DNA of 64,000 nt from Lachnospiraceae bacterium (GTDB lineage: Bacteria; Bacillota; Clostridia; Lachnospirales; Lachnospiraceae), in contig JAFZUW010000065.1 in the NCBI GenBank assembly GCA_017618195.1, positions 1 to 64,000 of the forward strand. Direction: 5' to 3'. A program made the translations under genes and the position numbers. Below, piece after piece: positions 16,138 through 24,625 of the stretch. The notes beneath the pieces are model-generated. The model did no database searches. It worked only from the letters and a program-made list of their open reading frames with translations, and was not told where the DNA came from. Position 1 is the first letter of the stretch, and each line of letters starts with the position of its first letter.

Positions 16138-16166
16138 ATTATATCTTTTCTCCTCGCGGTTCACAA
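16138..16166 (-). promoter_or_regulatory. Promoter of the 35-residue peptide gene
   Basis: Minus strand: TTGTGA (16166-16161), 17-bp spacer, TATAAT (16143-16138, exact consensus), 49 bases before the ATG. Confidence 0.75.
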
Positions 16167-16222
16167 TAGAAATCTTTCCGAAATTACCTGTTTTCCGGTC
16201 CGTTCCCCGGAGAAATCACAAT

Positions 16223-16260
16223 AAGGCATCCCTTCGACATCAGAGGGGATGTCTTTTTTA
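16223..16260 (+). terminator. Terminator or attenuator upstream of the ABC exporter genes
   Basis: AAGGCATCCC pairs with GGGATGTCTT (one G-U), followed by TTTTT. An alternative shorter stem GACAT/ATGTC uses the same right arm, so two exclusive folds are possible. It could end transcription from the PqqD remnant. A further hairpin GGGGAGA-TCG-TCTCCCC lies at 16381-16397 in the leader of the ABC gene; nothing else is recognised in 16167-16418. Confidence 0.65.
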
Positions 16261-16418
16261 TTCTCGGGAGGGACGCTTTGGTTACGAGTACAATTTGTGA
16301 CATTTTCCCTACAACAATGGACATTGTGATTCTTTGTTTCTTTTGCTACGCTGATGGCGAAAAGAAAAGGATAAGGTTTCGGGGAGATCGTCTCCCCACA
16401 CGCATTTCGGAGGAACAT

Positions 16419-18203
16419 ATGGAAAAGAAGAATCAATTCCCGAAGTCGCGCCTCGGCTGGCTCTGGGAGAACATGGAGGGCAAGCGGGCGCTGTTTATCA
16501 TAGCGCTGTTCGGCACCGCTCTCTATAACGTACTGCAGCTTGTCGTTCCGCACTATTCCGGCAAGCTCGTTAACCTGTTCCAAAAGGTCGAGGACGAAGG
16601 TCTGAGCCTTGCGGACAATGCGGACACGTTCTACCGGCTGATCTTTCTGATGGTCGGGCTTACTCTGTTCCGCGTCATCGTCGTATATCTCGACTGTATG
16701 GCATATGAGCGCGTTTCGCAGGGAACGCTGTTCCGAATCCGTAATTTCCTGTACGACAAGATCCAGCGTCAGGATATGAAGTTTTACAGCACGTATCGTA
16801 CCGGCGATCTGATGACCCGCGTAACGGGTGACCTGGATGCCGTACGTCACAATATCGCGTGGGTTATCCGCTGCATCGTGGAATCCCTCACCCTGTTTCT
16901 TTCGGCAGCGGTTTATTTCTTTTTGATCGATGTGAAGCTTGCGCTCTGCGTTCTTTCGATCTCGCCGCTCATCTTCGTCATCGTGCTCCGCTTCCGTAAT
17001 AAGGTTGCGCCGATACACAAGGCTCTTCGTGAGAAGCTTGCCGGCATGAATACCGACGCGCAGGAGAACATCTCCGGCAACCGCGTCGTTAAGGCATTTG
17101 CCCGCGAGGATTATGAGATTGAGCATTTCGATAAGACCAACCGGGATTACCGCGACACCAACGTCACTACGCAGAAGGTATGGCTTAAGTTCTTCCCGTT
17201 CGTCGAGCTGATTGCAAATGCGTTGCCCGTAATCCTTCTTCTGGTCGGAGGTATGTTCATCATCCACGGACAGATATCGATGGGCGACTATGTCGCATTT
17301 TCCCTCCTGATCTGGGCGATCGCGAACCCGATGCGCATGATGGGCAACATCATGAACGAGTTCCAGCGTTTCAGCGCGGCTTCCGATAAGATCATGGAAA
17401 TCTACTACTCCGAGCCCGAGATCGTGGACCGTCCCGATGCACTTGCGCATCCCGACCGTTTCGACGGACGCGTCGAGTTCGAGCACGTAAGCTTTCAATA
17501 TGAAGACGGCAAATTGCCCGTTCTTAAGGACATTACCTTTACCGCCGAGCCCGGCGAGACGGTTGCCATCATCGGCGAGACCGGCTGCGGCAAGACGTCC
17601 TTGATACAGATGATTCCGCGGTTCTATGAGCCCAACTCCGGCACGGTCCGCGTGGACGGCGTTCCGGTCGAGCGGTATAAGCTTCAGGACCTTCGTAAAA
17701 ACATCGGTCTTGCGACGCAGGACGTTCTTCTCTACTCCGATACGATCGAAGGAAACATTTCCTACGGTGCCATGGCGCTGACGGCCGAAGAAGTGGAAAA
17801 ATACGCCCGCTACTCTGCCGCTTCCGACTTTATCCACCGTATGCCGGAAGGCTACGATACGATCGTCGGCGAGCGCGGCGTCGGTCTTTCGGGCGGTCAG
17901 AAGCAGCGTATCTCGCTTGCGAGAGCGCTTGCGATCAAGCCTTCGATCCTGATTCTCGACGACACCACGTCGGCAGTCGACATGGAAACCGAGAAGCAGA
18001 TTCAGCATAGCCTTCGTAACCTTGATTTCTCCTGCACGAAGATCATCATCGCGCAGCGAATCTCTACGACCAAATTTGCCGACAAAATCCTCGTTCTGAA
18101 GGACGGACGGATCATCGAATCCGGCAATCACAAAGACCTTGTAGCCGCCGGCGGATACTACGCGGACCTCGTGAAGCTCCAGCTCGGCGAGAGCATCGCC
18201 TGA
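16419..18203 (+). CDS. ABC exporter half-transporter, subunit with degenerate ATP site
   Basis: 594 residues from ATG 16419 (CGGAGG upstream; the longer open frame has no ribosome site). Six membrane helices (about residues 20-320) are followed by a nucleotide-binding domain with Walker A (GETGCGKTS), signature LSGGQKQR and Walker B (ILILDDTTSAVD). The residue after Walker B is Asp instead of the catalytic Glu, and the switch His is Gln (IIIAQRIST). Its own ATP site is therefore degenerate, typical of one half of a heterodimeric exporter such as BmrC/D. It is followed by its partner after 17 bases. Substrate is unknown; peptide or drug export both fit. Confidence 0.9.
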   Translation: MEKKNQFPKSRLGWLWENMEGKRALFIIALFGTALYNVLQLVVPHYSGKLVNLFQKVEDEGLSLADNADTFYRLIFLMVGLTLFRVIVVYLDCMAYERVSQGTLFRIRNFLYDKIQRQDMKFYSTYRTGDLMTRVTGDLDAVRHNIAWVIRCIVESLTLFLSAAVYFFLIDVKLALCVLSISPLIFVIVLRFRNKVAPIHKALREKLAGMNTDAQENISGNRVVKAFAREDYEIEHFDKTNRDYRDTNVTTQKVWLKFFPFVELIANALPVILLLVGGMFIIHGQISMGDYVAFSLLIWAIANPMRMMGNIMNEFQRFSAASDKIMEIYYSEPEIVDRPDALAHPDRFDGRVEFEHVSFQYEDGKLPVLKDITFTAEPGETVAIIGETGCGKTSLIQMIPRFYEPNSGTVRVDGVPVERYKLQDLRKNIGLATQDVLLYSDTIEGNISYGAMALTAEEVEKYARYSAASDFIHRMPEGYDTIVGERGVGLSGGQKQRISLARALAIKPSILILDDTTSAVDMETEKQIQHSLRNLDFSCTKIIIAQRISTTKFADKILVLKDGRIIESGNHKDLVAAGGYYADLVKLQLGESIA

Positions 18204-18220
18204 GGAAGGGGGGAATCGAA

Positions 18221-20002
18221 ATGGCTGAAAAGAATACCTACAAACAGGACGAACGTCTTGACGAGCCCTTTAACATAAGACACCTCCTTCTTGCTTCGTC
18301 ATATATTAAGAAATACCTTCCGAAGATGGTCCTCGCGCTTCTGATCAGCGCCTGCGCCGGAGCGGTTGTACTGCTTGCCCCGATCCTCACGCAGAAGGCG
18401 ATCGATGACGCAATCCCGAACAAGGACGAGAAGTATCTCTTCCTGCTCGGCGGAATGCTCGTCGGCGTATTTGCCGTAAGCGTAATCCTGACGCTTCTTC
18501 GGTCTCATATGATGATCCGTGTTTCGCAGAACATCATTTACGATATCCGTAAGGACCTGTTCGCGCATCTGCAGAAGCTGCCGTTCCAGTACTATGACGA
18601 CCGGCCGCACGGCAAAATCCTGATCCGTGTCGTAAACTACGTGAACTCCGTTTCGGATATGCTTTCGAACGGTCTCATCAACGTCATCCTTGAGATGATC
18701 AACCTGATCCTGATTGTCATCTTCATGATGATCGTCGACGTTCAGATGTCGCTCGTCGTTATGTGCGGCGTTCCCGTGCTTGCCGCGTTCCTCTTCTGGA
18801 TCAAAAACCGGCAGAGGCGTGCATGGCAGCGCGTTTCCAATAAGAACTCGAACCTGAACGCTTACCTGCAGGAGAACATCGTCGGAGCAAGGATCACGCA
18901 GATCTTCGCCCGTGAGGACGAAAATGCGAAGATTTTCTCCGGTCTTGCCGATGACTGCCGCCACACCTGGATGCACGCCGTTCGCTGCAACAACCTCGTA
19001 TGGCCCGGTATCGACGCGATTTCCGTATGCATCCGTGCCGCGATCTTCATCTTCGGTATGGTTCTGTTCGGGCAGGGCAGCAAAACGATCGGTACCATCA
19101 TCGCGATCTCGAGCTACTCGTCGCGTTTCTGGCAGCCGATCATGAACATGGGAAACATCTTCAACAACTTCCTCAACAACATGGCTTATCTGGAGCGTAT
19201 CTTCGAAACGCTCAATGAGCCCGTTACGGTTGATGACAAGCCCGATGCGTGCGAGATGCCGCCGATCAAAGGCGCCGTTTCGTTCCGAGACGTATGCTTC
19301 TCTTACGAGCCCGGCAAGGAGATTCTGCATAAAGTTTCCTTTGACGTAAAGCCCGGTATGAGCGTCGCGCTGGTCGGCCCGACCGGTGCCGGCAAGAGCA
19401 CGATCGTCAACCTGATCTCAAGATTTTACAACGTCGATTCCGGACAGGTGCTGATTGACGGACAGGACGTTTCCGATGTAACGCTTAAGTCGCTTCGAAG
19501 CCAGATGGGTATTATGATGCAGGACAGCTTCATCTTCTCCGGAACGATCCGCGACAACATCCTGTACGGCAAATTAGACGCCACCAACGAAGAAATCTTC
19601 AAAGCCTCCCGTCTTGTCTGCGCGGACTCGTTCATTAACGGCATGTCCGACGGATACGACACCGAGGTAAAAGAGCGCGGTTCCCTTTTGAGCCAGGGCC
19701 AGAAGCAGCTGATCTCATTTGCCCGCACCGTACTCTCCGACCCCGCCATCCTCATTCTGGATGAAGCAACATCCAGTATTGACGTTCAAACCGAAAAGGC
19801 ACTCCAGCAGGGACTGAATTCCATGCTGAAGGGCCGGACCTCCTTTATTATTGCTCACCGGCTCTCCACAATCCGCGGATGCGACCTCATCATGTATATT
19901 GATGACGGTGGCATCACGGAAGCCGGGACGCATGATGAACTGATGGCTAAGAAGGGCGATTACTATCACCTCTACACATCACAGCTTGAGGACATCGCCT
20001 GA
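18221..20002 (+). CDS. ABC exporter half-transporter, subunit with catalytic ATP site
   Basis: 593 residues, same fold as the upstream partner: six membrane helices, then Walker A (GPTGAGKST), Walker B (ILILDEATSSID) with the catalytic Glu, and switch His (FIIAHRLST). Its signature is LSQGQKQL rather than LSGGQ. In the heterodimer the complete ATP site pairs this Walker A/B with the partner's canonical signature, while the degenerate site pairs the partner's Asp/Gln with this altered LSQGQ. AAGGGGGG precedes the ATG. A bidirectional terminator follows. Confidence 0.9.
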   Translation: MAEKNTYKQDERLDEPFNIRHLLLASSYIKKYLPKMVLALLISACAGAVVLLAPILTQKAIDDAIPNKDEKYLFLLGGMLVGVFAVSVILTLLRSHMMIRVSQNIIYDIRKDLFAHLQKLPFQYYDDRPHGKILIRVVNYVNSVSDMLSNGLINVILEMINLILIVIFMMIVDVQMSLVVMCGVPVLAAFLFWIKNRQRRAWQRVSNKNSNLNAYLQENIVGARITQIFAREDENAKIFSGLADDCRHTWMHAVRCNNLVWPGIDAISVCIRAAIFIFGMVLFGQGSKTIGTIIAISSYSSRFWQPIMNMGNIFNNFLNNMAYLERIFETLNEPVTVDDKPDACEMPPIKGAVSFRDVCFSYEPGKEILHKVSFDVKPGMSVALVGPTGAGKSTIVNLISRFYNVDSGQVLIDGQDVSDVTLKSLRSQMGIMMQDSFIFSGTIRDNILYGKLDATNEEIFKASRLVCADSFINGMSDGYDTEVKERGSLLSQGQKQLISFARTVLSDPAILILDEATSSIDVQTEKALQQGLNSMLKGRTSFIIAHRLSTIRGCDLIMYIDDGGITEAGTHDELMAKKGDYYHLYTSQLEDIA

Positions 20003-20110
20003 TTGTAAAGCCGGCCCGCGGCGTTGCGGCACTTTCATCCCCCTTTACTTTACGTAACGCCTCTTTTCCCCCAACCAAGCCGGAGTCCGCAGGGACTTCG
20101 TTACCGCATA

Positions 20111-20145
20111 AAAAACCCGCCGGAGATAATCCGGCGGGATTTTTT
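20111..20145. terminator. Bidirectional terminator
   Basis: CCCGCCGG / CCGGCGGG stem flanked by AAAAAA on the left and TTTTTT on the right, between the convergent ABC and 20.2-kb genes. Between it and the latter lies a short direct repeat, CGGGACTGCCG, at about 20169 and 20209. Confidence 0.9.
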
Positions 20146-20240
20146 ATGATTTCTGATTGTTACGGCTTTCGGGACTGCCGTCCGGTCGCCCTAGATTGTT
20201 CCTGCTTCCGGGACTGCCGCCCTCTTTCAAGCGGGAATCT

Positions 20241-22010
20241 TTATCTTACGATCTTGAATCCCATGAAGCGGCCGACCATCGCGCGAAGCTTGAATACCGA
20301 AACGCCGTCCTGCTCGTACAGCGGCTTGATCGCGAAATTCTTCGCGCCGCGGAATATCGGCAGAAGCATCTGCAGTTCCTTTGCGCCGCGGATGCGTACG
20401 GTGATCTCGGCGTCATGGTTCATACTCGTTACATACGAATAGAGGACAAATGTGTCGTTGTCGTACGGGAACAGGCTGATGCCCTGCGGTCCCTCGAACG
20501 AGATGCCGTTCACTTCGAATTCCGCGCGCAGACGGTTGATCACCGCCTCCGGAAGTTTCATAAGATCGGGGAACGAATCCGGCACGACGAGCGTCATCAT
20601 CTGTCCGTCGCCGTACGTGTCTCTTGCAAGAAGCGTATAGGTTTCCTCGTTCTTTCTGCCCTTCACTGCCGCGCCCCAGGTCGCATTGTTCCGGAACTCG
20701 AGAACCGGGAAGGAAATGCCGGAAGCACTTACCGCTTCCTGCCATCCGTGACGTACTCCGATCTGCTCACAGACGAACTCGTTCACGGTTACCATGCGTC
20801 CGCGGAAACGGATGGATGTGATCCGCTCGATGCCTTCGCCGAGCATCTCGGTTACAAAGCCGGACGTAACGATCGCTTTGCCGCCTTTCGCCGTGTAGGC
20901 GTCCAATTTGTCGAGAATCTCTTCATCATAAGCCGATGCGGCCGTAAGAAGGATCGTCGGCGCATCCGCCTCGAAATACGGCGTCGTACGGATCGGGAAA
21001 CCGCACATGCCGAGGAAATCCTGCACATTGTCTTCGCCCTGCGAAGCGTTCGGAATGTAGCACTGGATTCCGACCGGATTTCCGAGATGGTCCATCAGGT
21101 CATCAAGCTTCTCAAGCTGGCATCCGAGTGCCGGGATAAGCGGGCTTCCGACGAGTGCCTGGAAACAGAACATCATGAGTTCTCTCGGCTTCGCGAAGCA
21201 GGTCAGGTAAGCCTGCTCGAGATAATAATCCATCACCTGGCAGTCGAACGGATCGAACCATCCGCCGCCGTTTCCGCCCGGCAGGACCTTGTCCATATAC
21301 GTCATCAGCGAGTAGGAAAGATATCTCGGCAGATGCTGGTCCGTATGGAACGGATCACGCGTCTCGGTACCGGTGTAAATGCCGTCGAACATGTCCTTCT
21401 GGGACATCGGATCGTATCCGGTCTCCTGATAGGACTCCATCCAGTTCGGATATTTGATGATCACCTGACAGTTCGGATTTACCGCCTTGGCGGCATCGAT
21501 CATGTATTCCTTCGAAATCTTCTGAAGAAGCGCAACGCGGTATTCCTGCCTGCTGCCGTCTTCAATCCCGTTCTCCTCATTGAACTTGTCGCGCCCCTTG
21601 CGGCACGCGTCGCACGTGCAGTTCGTAAAGAAGAAGTCGTCGATCATAAACTTGTCAAACACCTTTGCGGTCAGCTGAACCGCTTTTTTGAGTGTCGCAA
21701 GCATCTTCTTATCGTTGTAGCAGAACGTGTCGAACAGTCTCTGCTTCGGCTTCGCGCCCTTCGGCGTGGCGATCGCCGTCGTGATTCCGCCTTCCACGCG
21801 GATACCGGCATTTTCAAACGTCTCCTTCACCATGCGTACCTGGTCTTCCGACGCAAAATCCCCACCGCGGAATGCTTCCACATACACCTTGTCGATCTTC
21901 ATGTACCGCCCGAACCAGGCGATATCCTTTTCGAGCTGCTCTTTCTTCACCTTGGCCGTTCCGCCGGCAACGAAGTAGGTCGTCAGTTCGAAGTTCCTGT
22001 AGTTACCCAT
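20241..22010 (-). CDS. Large unclassified protein, glycosidase-like in layout
   Basis: 589 residues, no signal peptide. I do not recognise the family with certainty. The first 330 residues have the alternating pattern of a TIM barrel (KVYVEAFRGGDF, FDKFMIDDFFFTNCTCDACRKG, CQVIIKYPNWMES), and the next part (APTILLTAASAYDEEILDKL, GGKAIVTSGFV) resembles the Rossmann-like trimerisation domain of family 42 beta-galactosidases. The end is beta-rich. The motif IDDFFFTNCTCDAC, with three clustered cysteines and Asp pair, recurs in proteins with barrel sugar-enzyme folds. It is monocistronic, between an ABC exporter and the fatty-acid operon. An intracellular glycoside hydrolase is the best guess. Confidence 0.55.
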   Translation of the reverse strand: MGNYRNFELTTYFVAGGTAKVKKEQLEKDIAWFGRYMKIDKVYVEAFRGGDFASEDQVRMVKETFENAGIRVEGGITTAIATPKGAKPKQRLFDTFCYNDKKMLATLKKAVQLTAKVFDKFMIDDFFFTNCTCDACRKGRDKFNEENGIEDGSRQEYRVALLQKISKEYMIDAAKAVNPNCQVIIKYPNWMESYQETGYDPMSQKDMFDGIYTGTETRDPFHTDQHLPRYLSYSLMTYMDKVLPGGNGGGWFDPFDCQVMDYYLEQAYLTCFAKPRELMMFCFQALVGSPLIPALGCQLEKLDDLMDHLGNPVGIQCYIPNASQGEDNVQDFLGMCGFPIRTTPYFEADAPTILLTAASAYDEEILDKLDAYTAKGGKAIVTSGFVTEMLGEGIERITSIRFRGRMVTVNEFVCEQIGVRHGWQEAVSASGISFPVLEFRNNATWGAAVKGRKNEETYTLLARDTYGDGQMMTLVVPDSFPDLMKLPEAVINRLRAEFEVNGISFEGPQGISLFPYDNDTFVLYSYVTSMNHDAEITVRIRGAKELQMLLPIFRGAKNFAIKPLYEQDGVSVFKLRAMVGRFMGFKIVR

Positions 22011-22070
22011 ACCAATACACTCCTTATAAAAAATTAATGTCGGGCTCCCGGGTCCGGAATGCCCGGAAAC

Positions 22071-22098
22071 GAAAACGGAGCCGCAAAGGCTCCGCTCT
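22071..22098 (-). terminator. Terminator of the fatty-acid operon
   Basis: Minus strand: CGGAGCC-TTTGC-GGCTCCG followed by TTTTCGTTT, about 100 bases after the last stop codon. Confidence 0.8.
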
Positions 22099-22194
22099 TT
22101 TCTATTACGCCTTCAAACCTCATTGTATAAGAAGGAACCTTCCGATGCAATGTGCTTTTCCGTCGGGAAAATACGATTTTCAGACTATCTTTTC

Positions 22195-23853
22195 CTATTC
22201 CGCCGCTGCTTTCACCGCATCGCGCTCGCGGATCTTCGCCCGGGAGATCTTTCCGGACGCCGAGCGCGGCAGATCATCGACAAATTCAATGATCCTCGGA
22301 TATTTGTAAATCGCGCCGTACTTCTTCACGATTTCCTGCAGCTCTTTCTTAAGCTTAGCGTCACCCTCGTATCCGTCCTTCAATACGACGCTTGCCTTGA
22401 CAACGGTTCCGCGCGTTTTCGAAGGGTATCCGGTAACGGCGCATTCCTTAACCGTGGGGCTCCTCATCAGAAGGTCCTCCACTTCGGAAGGTCCGATCCG
22501 GTAGCCGCTTGATTTGATCACGTCGTCGGTCCGTCCGATGTAATAAAAAAACCCGTCCGCATCGCATCTCGCGCGGTCGCCGGTATGATACACGCCTCCG
22601 CGCCATACTTCTTTGTAAAGCGCCGGATCGCCGAGATATCCGCTTAAGATTCCGGCCGGTCTCTTACCGTCCGAGGGAACAACCGTAATCTCGCCTTCCT
22701 CGCCGTCCGCGACCGGATTGCCGTCCTCATCGCGCAGTTCAAGCCGGAACTGCGGTGAAGCCTTTCCCAACGATCCAGCCGGTGCGGTCTTTCCGACCGG
22801 GGTACAGATCAAGAGCACGGTCTCGCTCTGGCCGAAGCCGTCACGAACCGTTACACCGGTTGCTTCTTTAAATTTTTTCGCAACTTCGTACGGCATCGGC
22901 TCACCCGCCGTCGCCGCGAAACGGAGGTGCGAAAGGTCATACTTTGTCAGGTCCTCTAAAACGAAATACTTATAGATCGTAGGCGGAGCGCAAAACGTAT
23001 TGACCTTCTGCTCCTCTAAAAGTTTCAGCATCTCGCCCGCATAGAACCGGTCGTAGTCAAATACCATGATCGCGCCGCCCATGAACCACTGGCCGTATAA
23101 TTTGCCCCAGGCGGTCTTCGCCCAGCCGGTATCGGCAACCGCGAGATGCAGGTCGCCCTCGCTGACGCCGTGCCAGTTCTTGGCCGTATAGATGTGTGCG
23201 ATCGGATACGTATGATCGTGAATTACGGCTTTGGGCGCACCGTTCGTGCCGGATGTGAAATAATACAGCATCGGGTCCGAAACATGCGTCTTTGTGCGTT
23301 TCCATGCGTCAGAGGCCGCTTCCGTAAGCTCCCCAAAGCGTAAAAACGTTCCGTAAGGCTCTCCCGCAACGATCGGAAGGATATCGGTTCCTCTGAGCGC
23401 CTCTTCGACCTTTTCGCAGATGCCTTCCGAGTTGACGCAGATCACCGCCTTCGCTCCCGCCGCCCGGGTCCGCTCGGCGATGTCCTCCGCGCTTACCATA
23501 TGCGAAGTCGGCACGGCAACCGCACCGAGCTTGTGAATCGCAAGGATCGCGATCCAGAACTCGTAACGTCTCTTTAACAGCAGAAACACCGGCATTCCCG
23601 GCCCGATTCCGAGTTCCTTAAGCGCATTGGCCGCTTTGTCGGATAGCCTCTTCATGTCGGCAAATGTGAACCGCGTGACCGTCCCCATCGTGCTCCTGTG
23701 AACGAGCGCAATCCCGTCCGGACGCTCCGACGCGTAACGGTCCAGCACGTCATATGCGAAATTGAAATTGTCCGGGCAGCGGGTTTCGATTCCCGTCACG
23801 TTTCCTTCGGAATCCGTGATTTCCCGGTAATAATCTTCATAAATATGGGCCAT
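22195..23853 (-). CDS. AMP-forming acyl-CoA synthetase
   Basis: 552 residues from ATG 23853, which has GGAAAGG upstream; the open frame runs further into accA but without a ribosome site. ANL superfamily: P-loop YYFTSGTNGAPKAV, adenine motif DGFGQSET, hinge YHTGDRA and GRTDDVIKSSGYRIGPSEVE, and the catalytic lysine near the C-terminus (PRSASGKISR). Closest in feel to medium-chain acyl-CoA synthetases. It is the last gene of the fatty-acid operon, 14 bases after accA. It may activate exogenous or short acids to feed the operon, which lacks fabH. Acyl-ACP synthetase activity cannot be excluded. Confidence 0.85.
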   Translation of the reverse strand: MAHIYEDYYREITDSEGNVTGIETRCPDNFNFAYDVLDRYASERPDGIALVHRSTMGTVTRFTFADMKRLSDKAANALKELGIGPGMPVFLLLKRRYEFWIAILAIHKLGAVAVPTSHMVSAEDIAERTRAAGAKAVICVNSEGICEKVEEALRGTDILPIVAGEPYGTFLRFGELTEAASDAWKRTKTHVSDPMLYYFTSGTNGAPKAVIHDHTYPIAHIYTAKNWHGVSEGDLHLAVADTGWAKTAWGKLYGQWFMGGAIMVFDYDRFYAGEMLKLLEEQKVNTFCAPPTIYKYFVLEDLTKYDLSHLRFAATAGEPMPYEVAKKFKEATGVTVRDGFGQSETVLLICTPVGKTAPAGSLGKASPQFRLELRDEDGNPVADGEEGEITVVPSDGKRPAGILSGYLGDPALYKEVWRGGVYHTGDRARCDADGFFYYIGRTDDVIKSSGYRIGPSEVEDLLMRSPTVKECAVTGYPSKTRGTVVKASVVLKDGYEGDAKLKKELQEIVKKYGAIYKYPRIIEFVDDLPRSASGKISRAKIRERDAVKAAAE

Positions 23854-23867
23854 AGTTTCCTTTCCGC

Positions 23868-24623
23868 CTAGTATCCGATCCGCCGGAACCGGCGGTAGCG
23901 TGCTTCGATCAATGCTTCGTTGCTCATCCCAGAAAGAATCGCGAGTTCCTCCGCAATCTCTTCGCTGAGTCTTGCGAGGTCTCCCTTCGGACACACGCGG
24001 TCGATCAGCCCGAGTTTCTGCAGCTTCGGCGCGGTCAGGCAGAGCATTTCGGCCGCCTCCGCCGCCCTCGCGGTATCCTTCCACAAAATGTTCGCGCAGC
24101 TCTCTGGCGATACGACGCTGAAATACGCGTCCTCCATCATCCAGATCCGGTCGGAATGACTGAGTGCAAGCGCACCGCCGCTTCCTCCCTCGCCGATCAC
24201 AAGACTGAGTATCGGCGTCTTAAGATCGGACATTTCCGCAAGGCTGTCCGCAATCGCGCGGCCCTGTCCGTGCTCCTCGGCGTCGATTCCGCAGAACGCT
24301 CCTGCCGTGTCCACAAAACAGAGGACAGGCCTGCGGAATTTCTCCGCCTGCTTCATAAGTCTGAGCGCCTTCCGGTAACCTTCCGGATGCGCGCTTCCGA
24401 AGTTGTGCCTGATCCGCTCCTCGGTCGTCTTTCCCTTTTCGATTCCGATCACCGTAACGGGCATGCCGTGAAGCGTTCCGATCCCGGCAACAACCGCCTG
24501 ATCGTCGCCGTACAGCCGGTCGCCGTGCAGTTCGAAAAAGTCAGGCACCGCTGCCCGGATGTAATCGGTTGCAGTAAGCCTTCCGTCGCCGCGTGCGCTG
24601 CGCACAATATCATAATCTTCCAT
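23868..24623 (-). CDS. accA: Acetyl-CoA carboxylase, carboxyltransferase alpha subunit
   Basis: 251 residues, shorter than E. coli AccA (319), as is usual in Gram-positive FabK-type operons. Contains GDDQAVVAGIGTL, the CoA-site region FVDTAGAFCGIDAEEHGQGRA and the oxyanion-hole glycines VIGEGGSGGALAL. Forms the heterotetramer with AccD that moves CO2 from biotin to acetyl-CoA. Two bases separate it from accD, so translation is probably coupled. Confidence 0.95.
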   Translation of the reverse strand: MEDYDIVRSARGDGRLTATDYIRAAVPDFFELHGDRLYGDDQAVVAGIGTLHGMPVTVIGIEKGKTTEERIRHNFGSAHPEGYRKALRLMKQAEKFRRPVLCFVDTAGAFCGIDAEEHGQGRAIADSLAEMSDLKTPILSLVIGEGGSGGALALSHSDRIWMMEDAYFSVVSPESCANILWKDTARAAEAAEMLCLTAPKLQKLGLIDRVCPKGDLARLSEEIAEELAILSGMSNEALIEARYRRFRRIGY

Positions 24624-24625
24624 TG

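Noticed and set aside
16161-18131. Minus-strand open frame of 656 residues opposite the first ABC gene
   Set aside because: The plus strand encodes a complete ABC exporter; the antisense frame is Arg/Asp/His-rich without motifs.
20157-22037. Plus-strand open frame of 626 residues opposite the 20.2-kb gene
   Set aside because: The minus-strand frame has a proper start, normal composition and domain-like pattern; the plus frame is Arg/His-rich.
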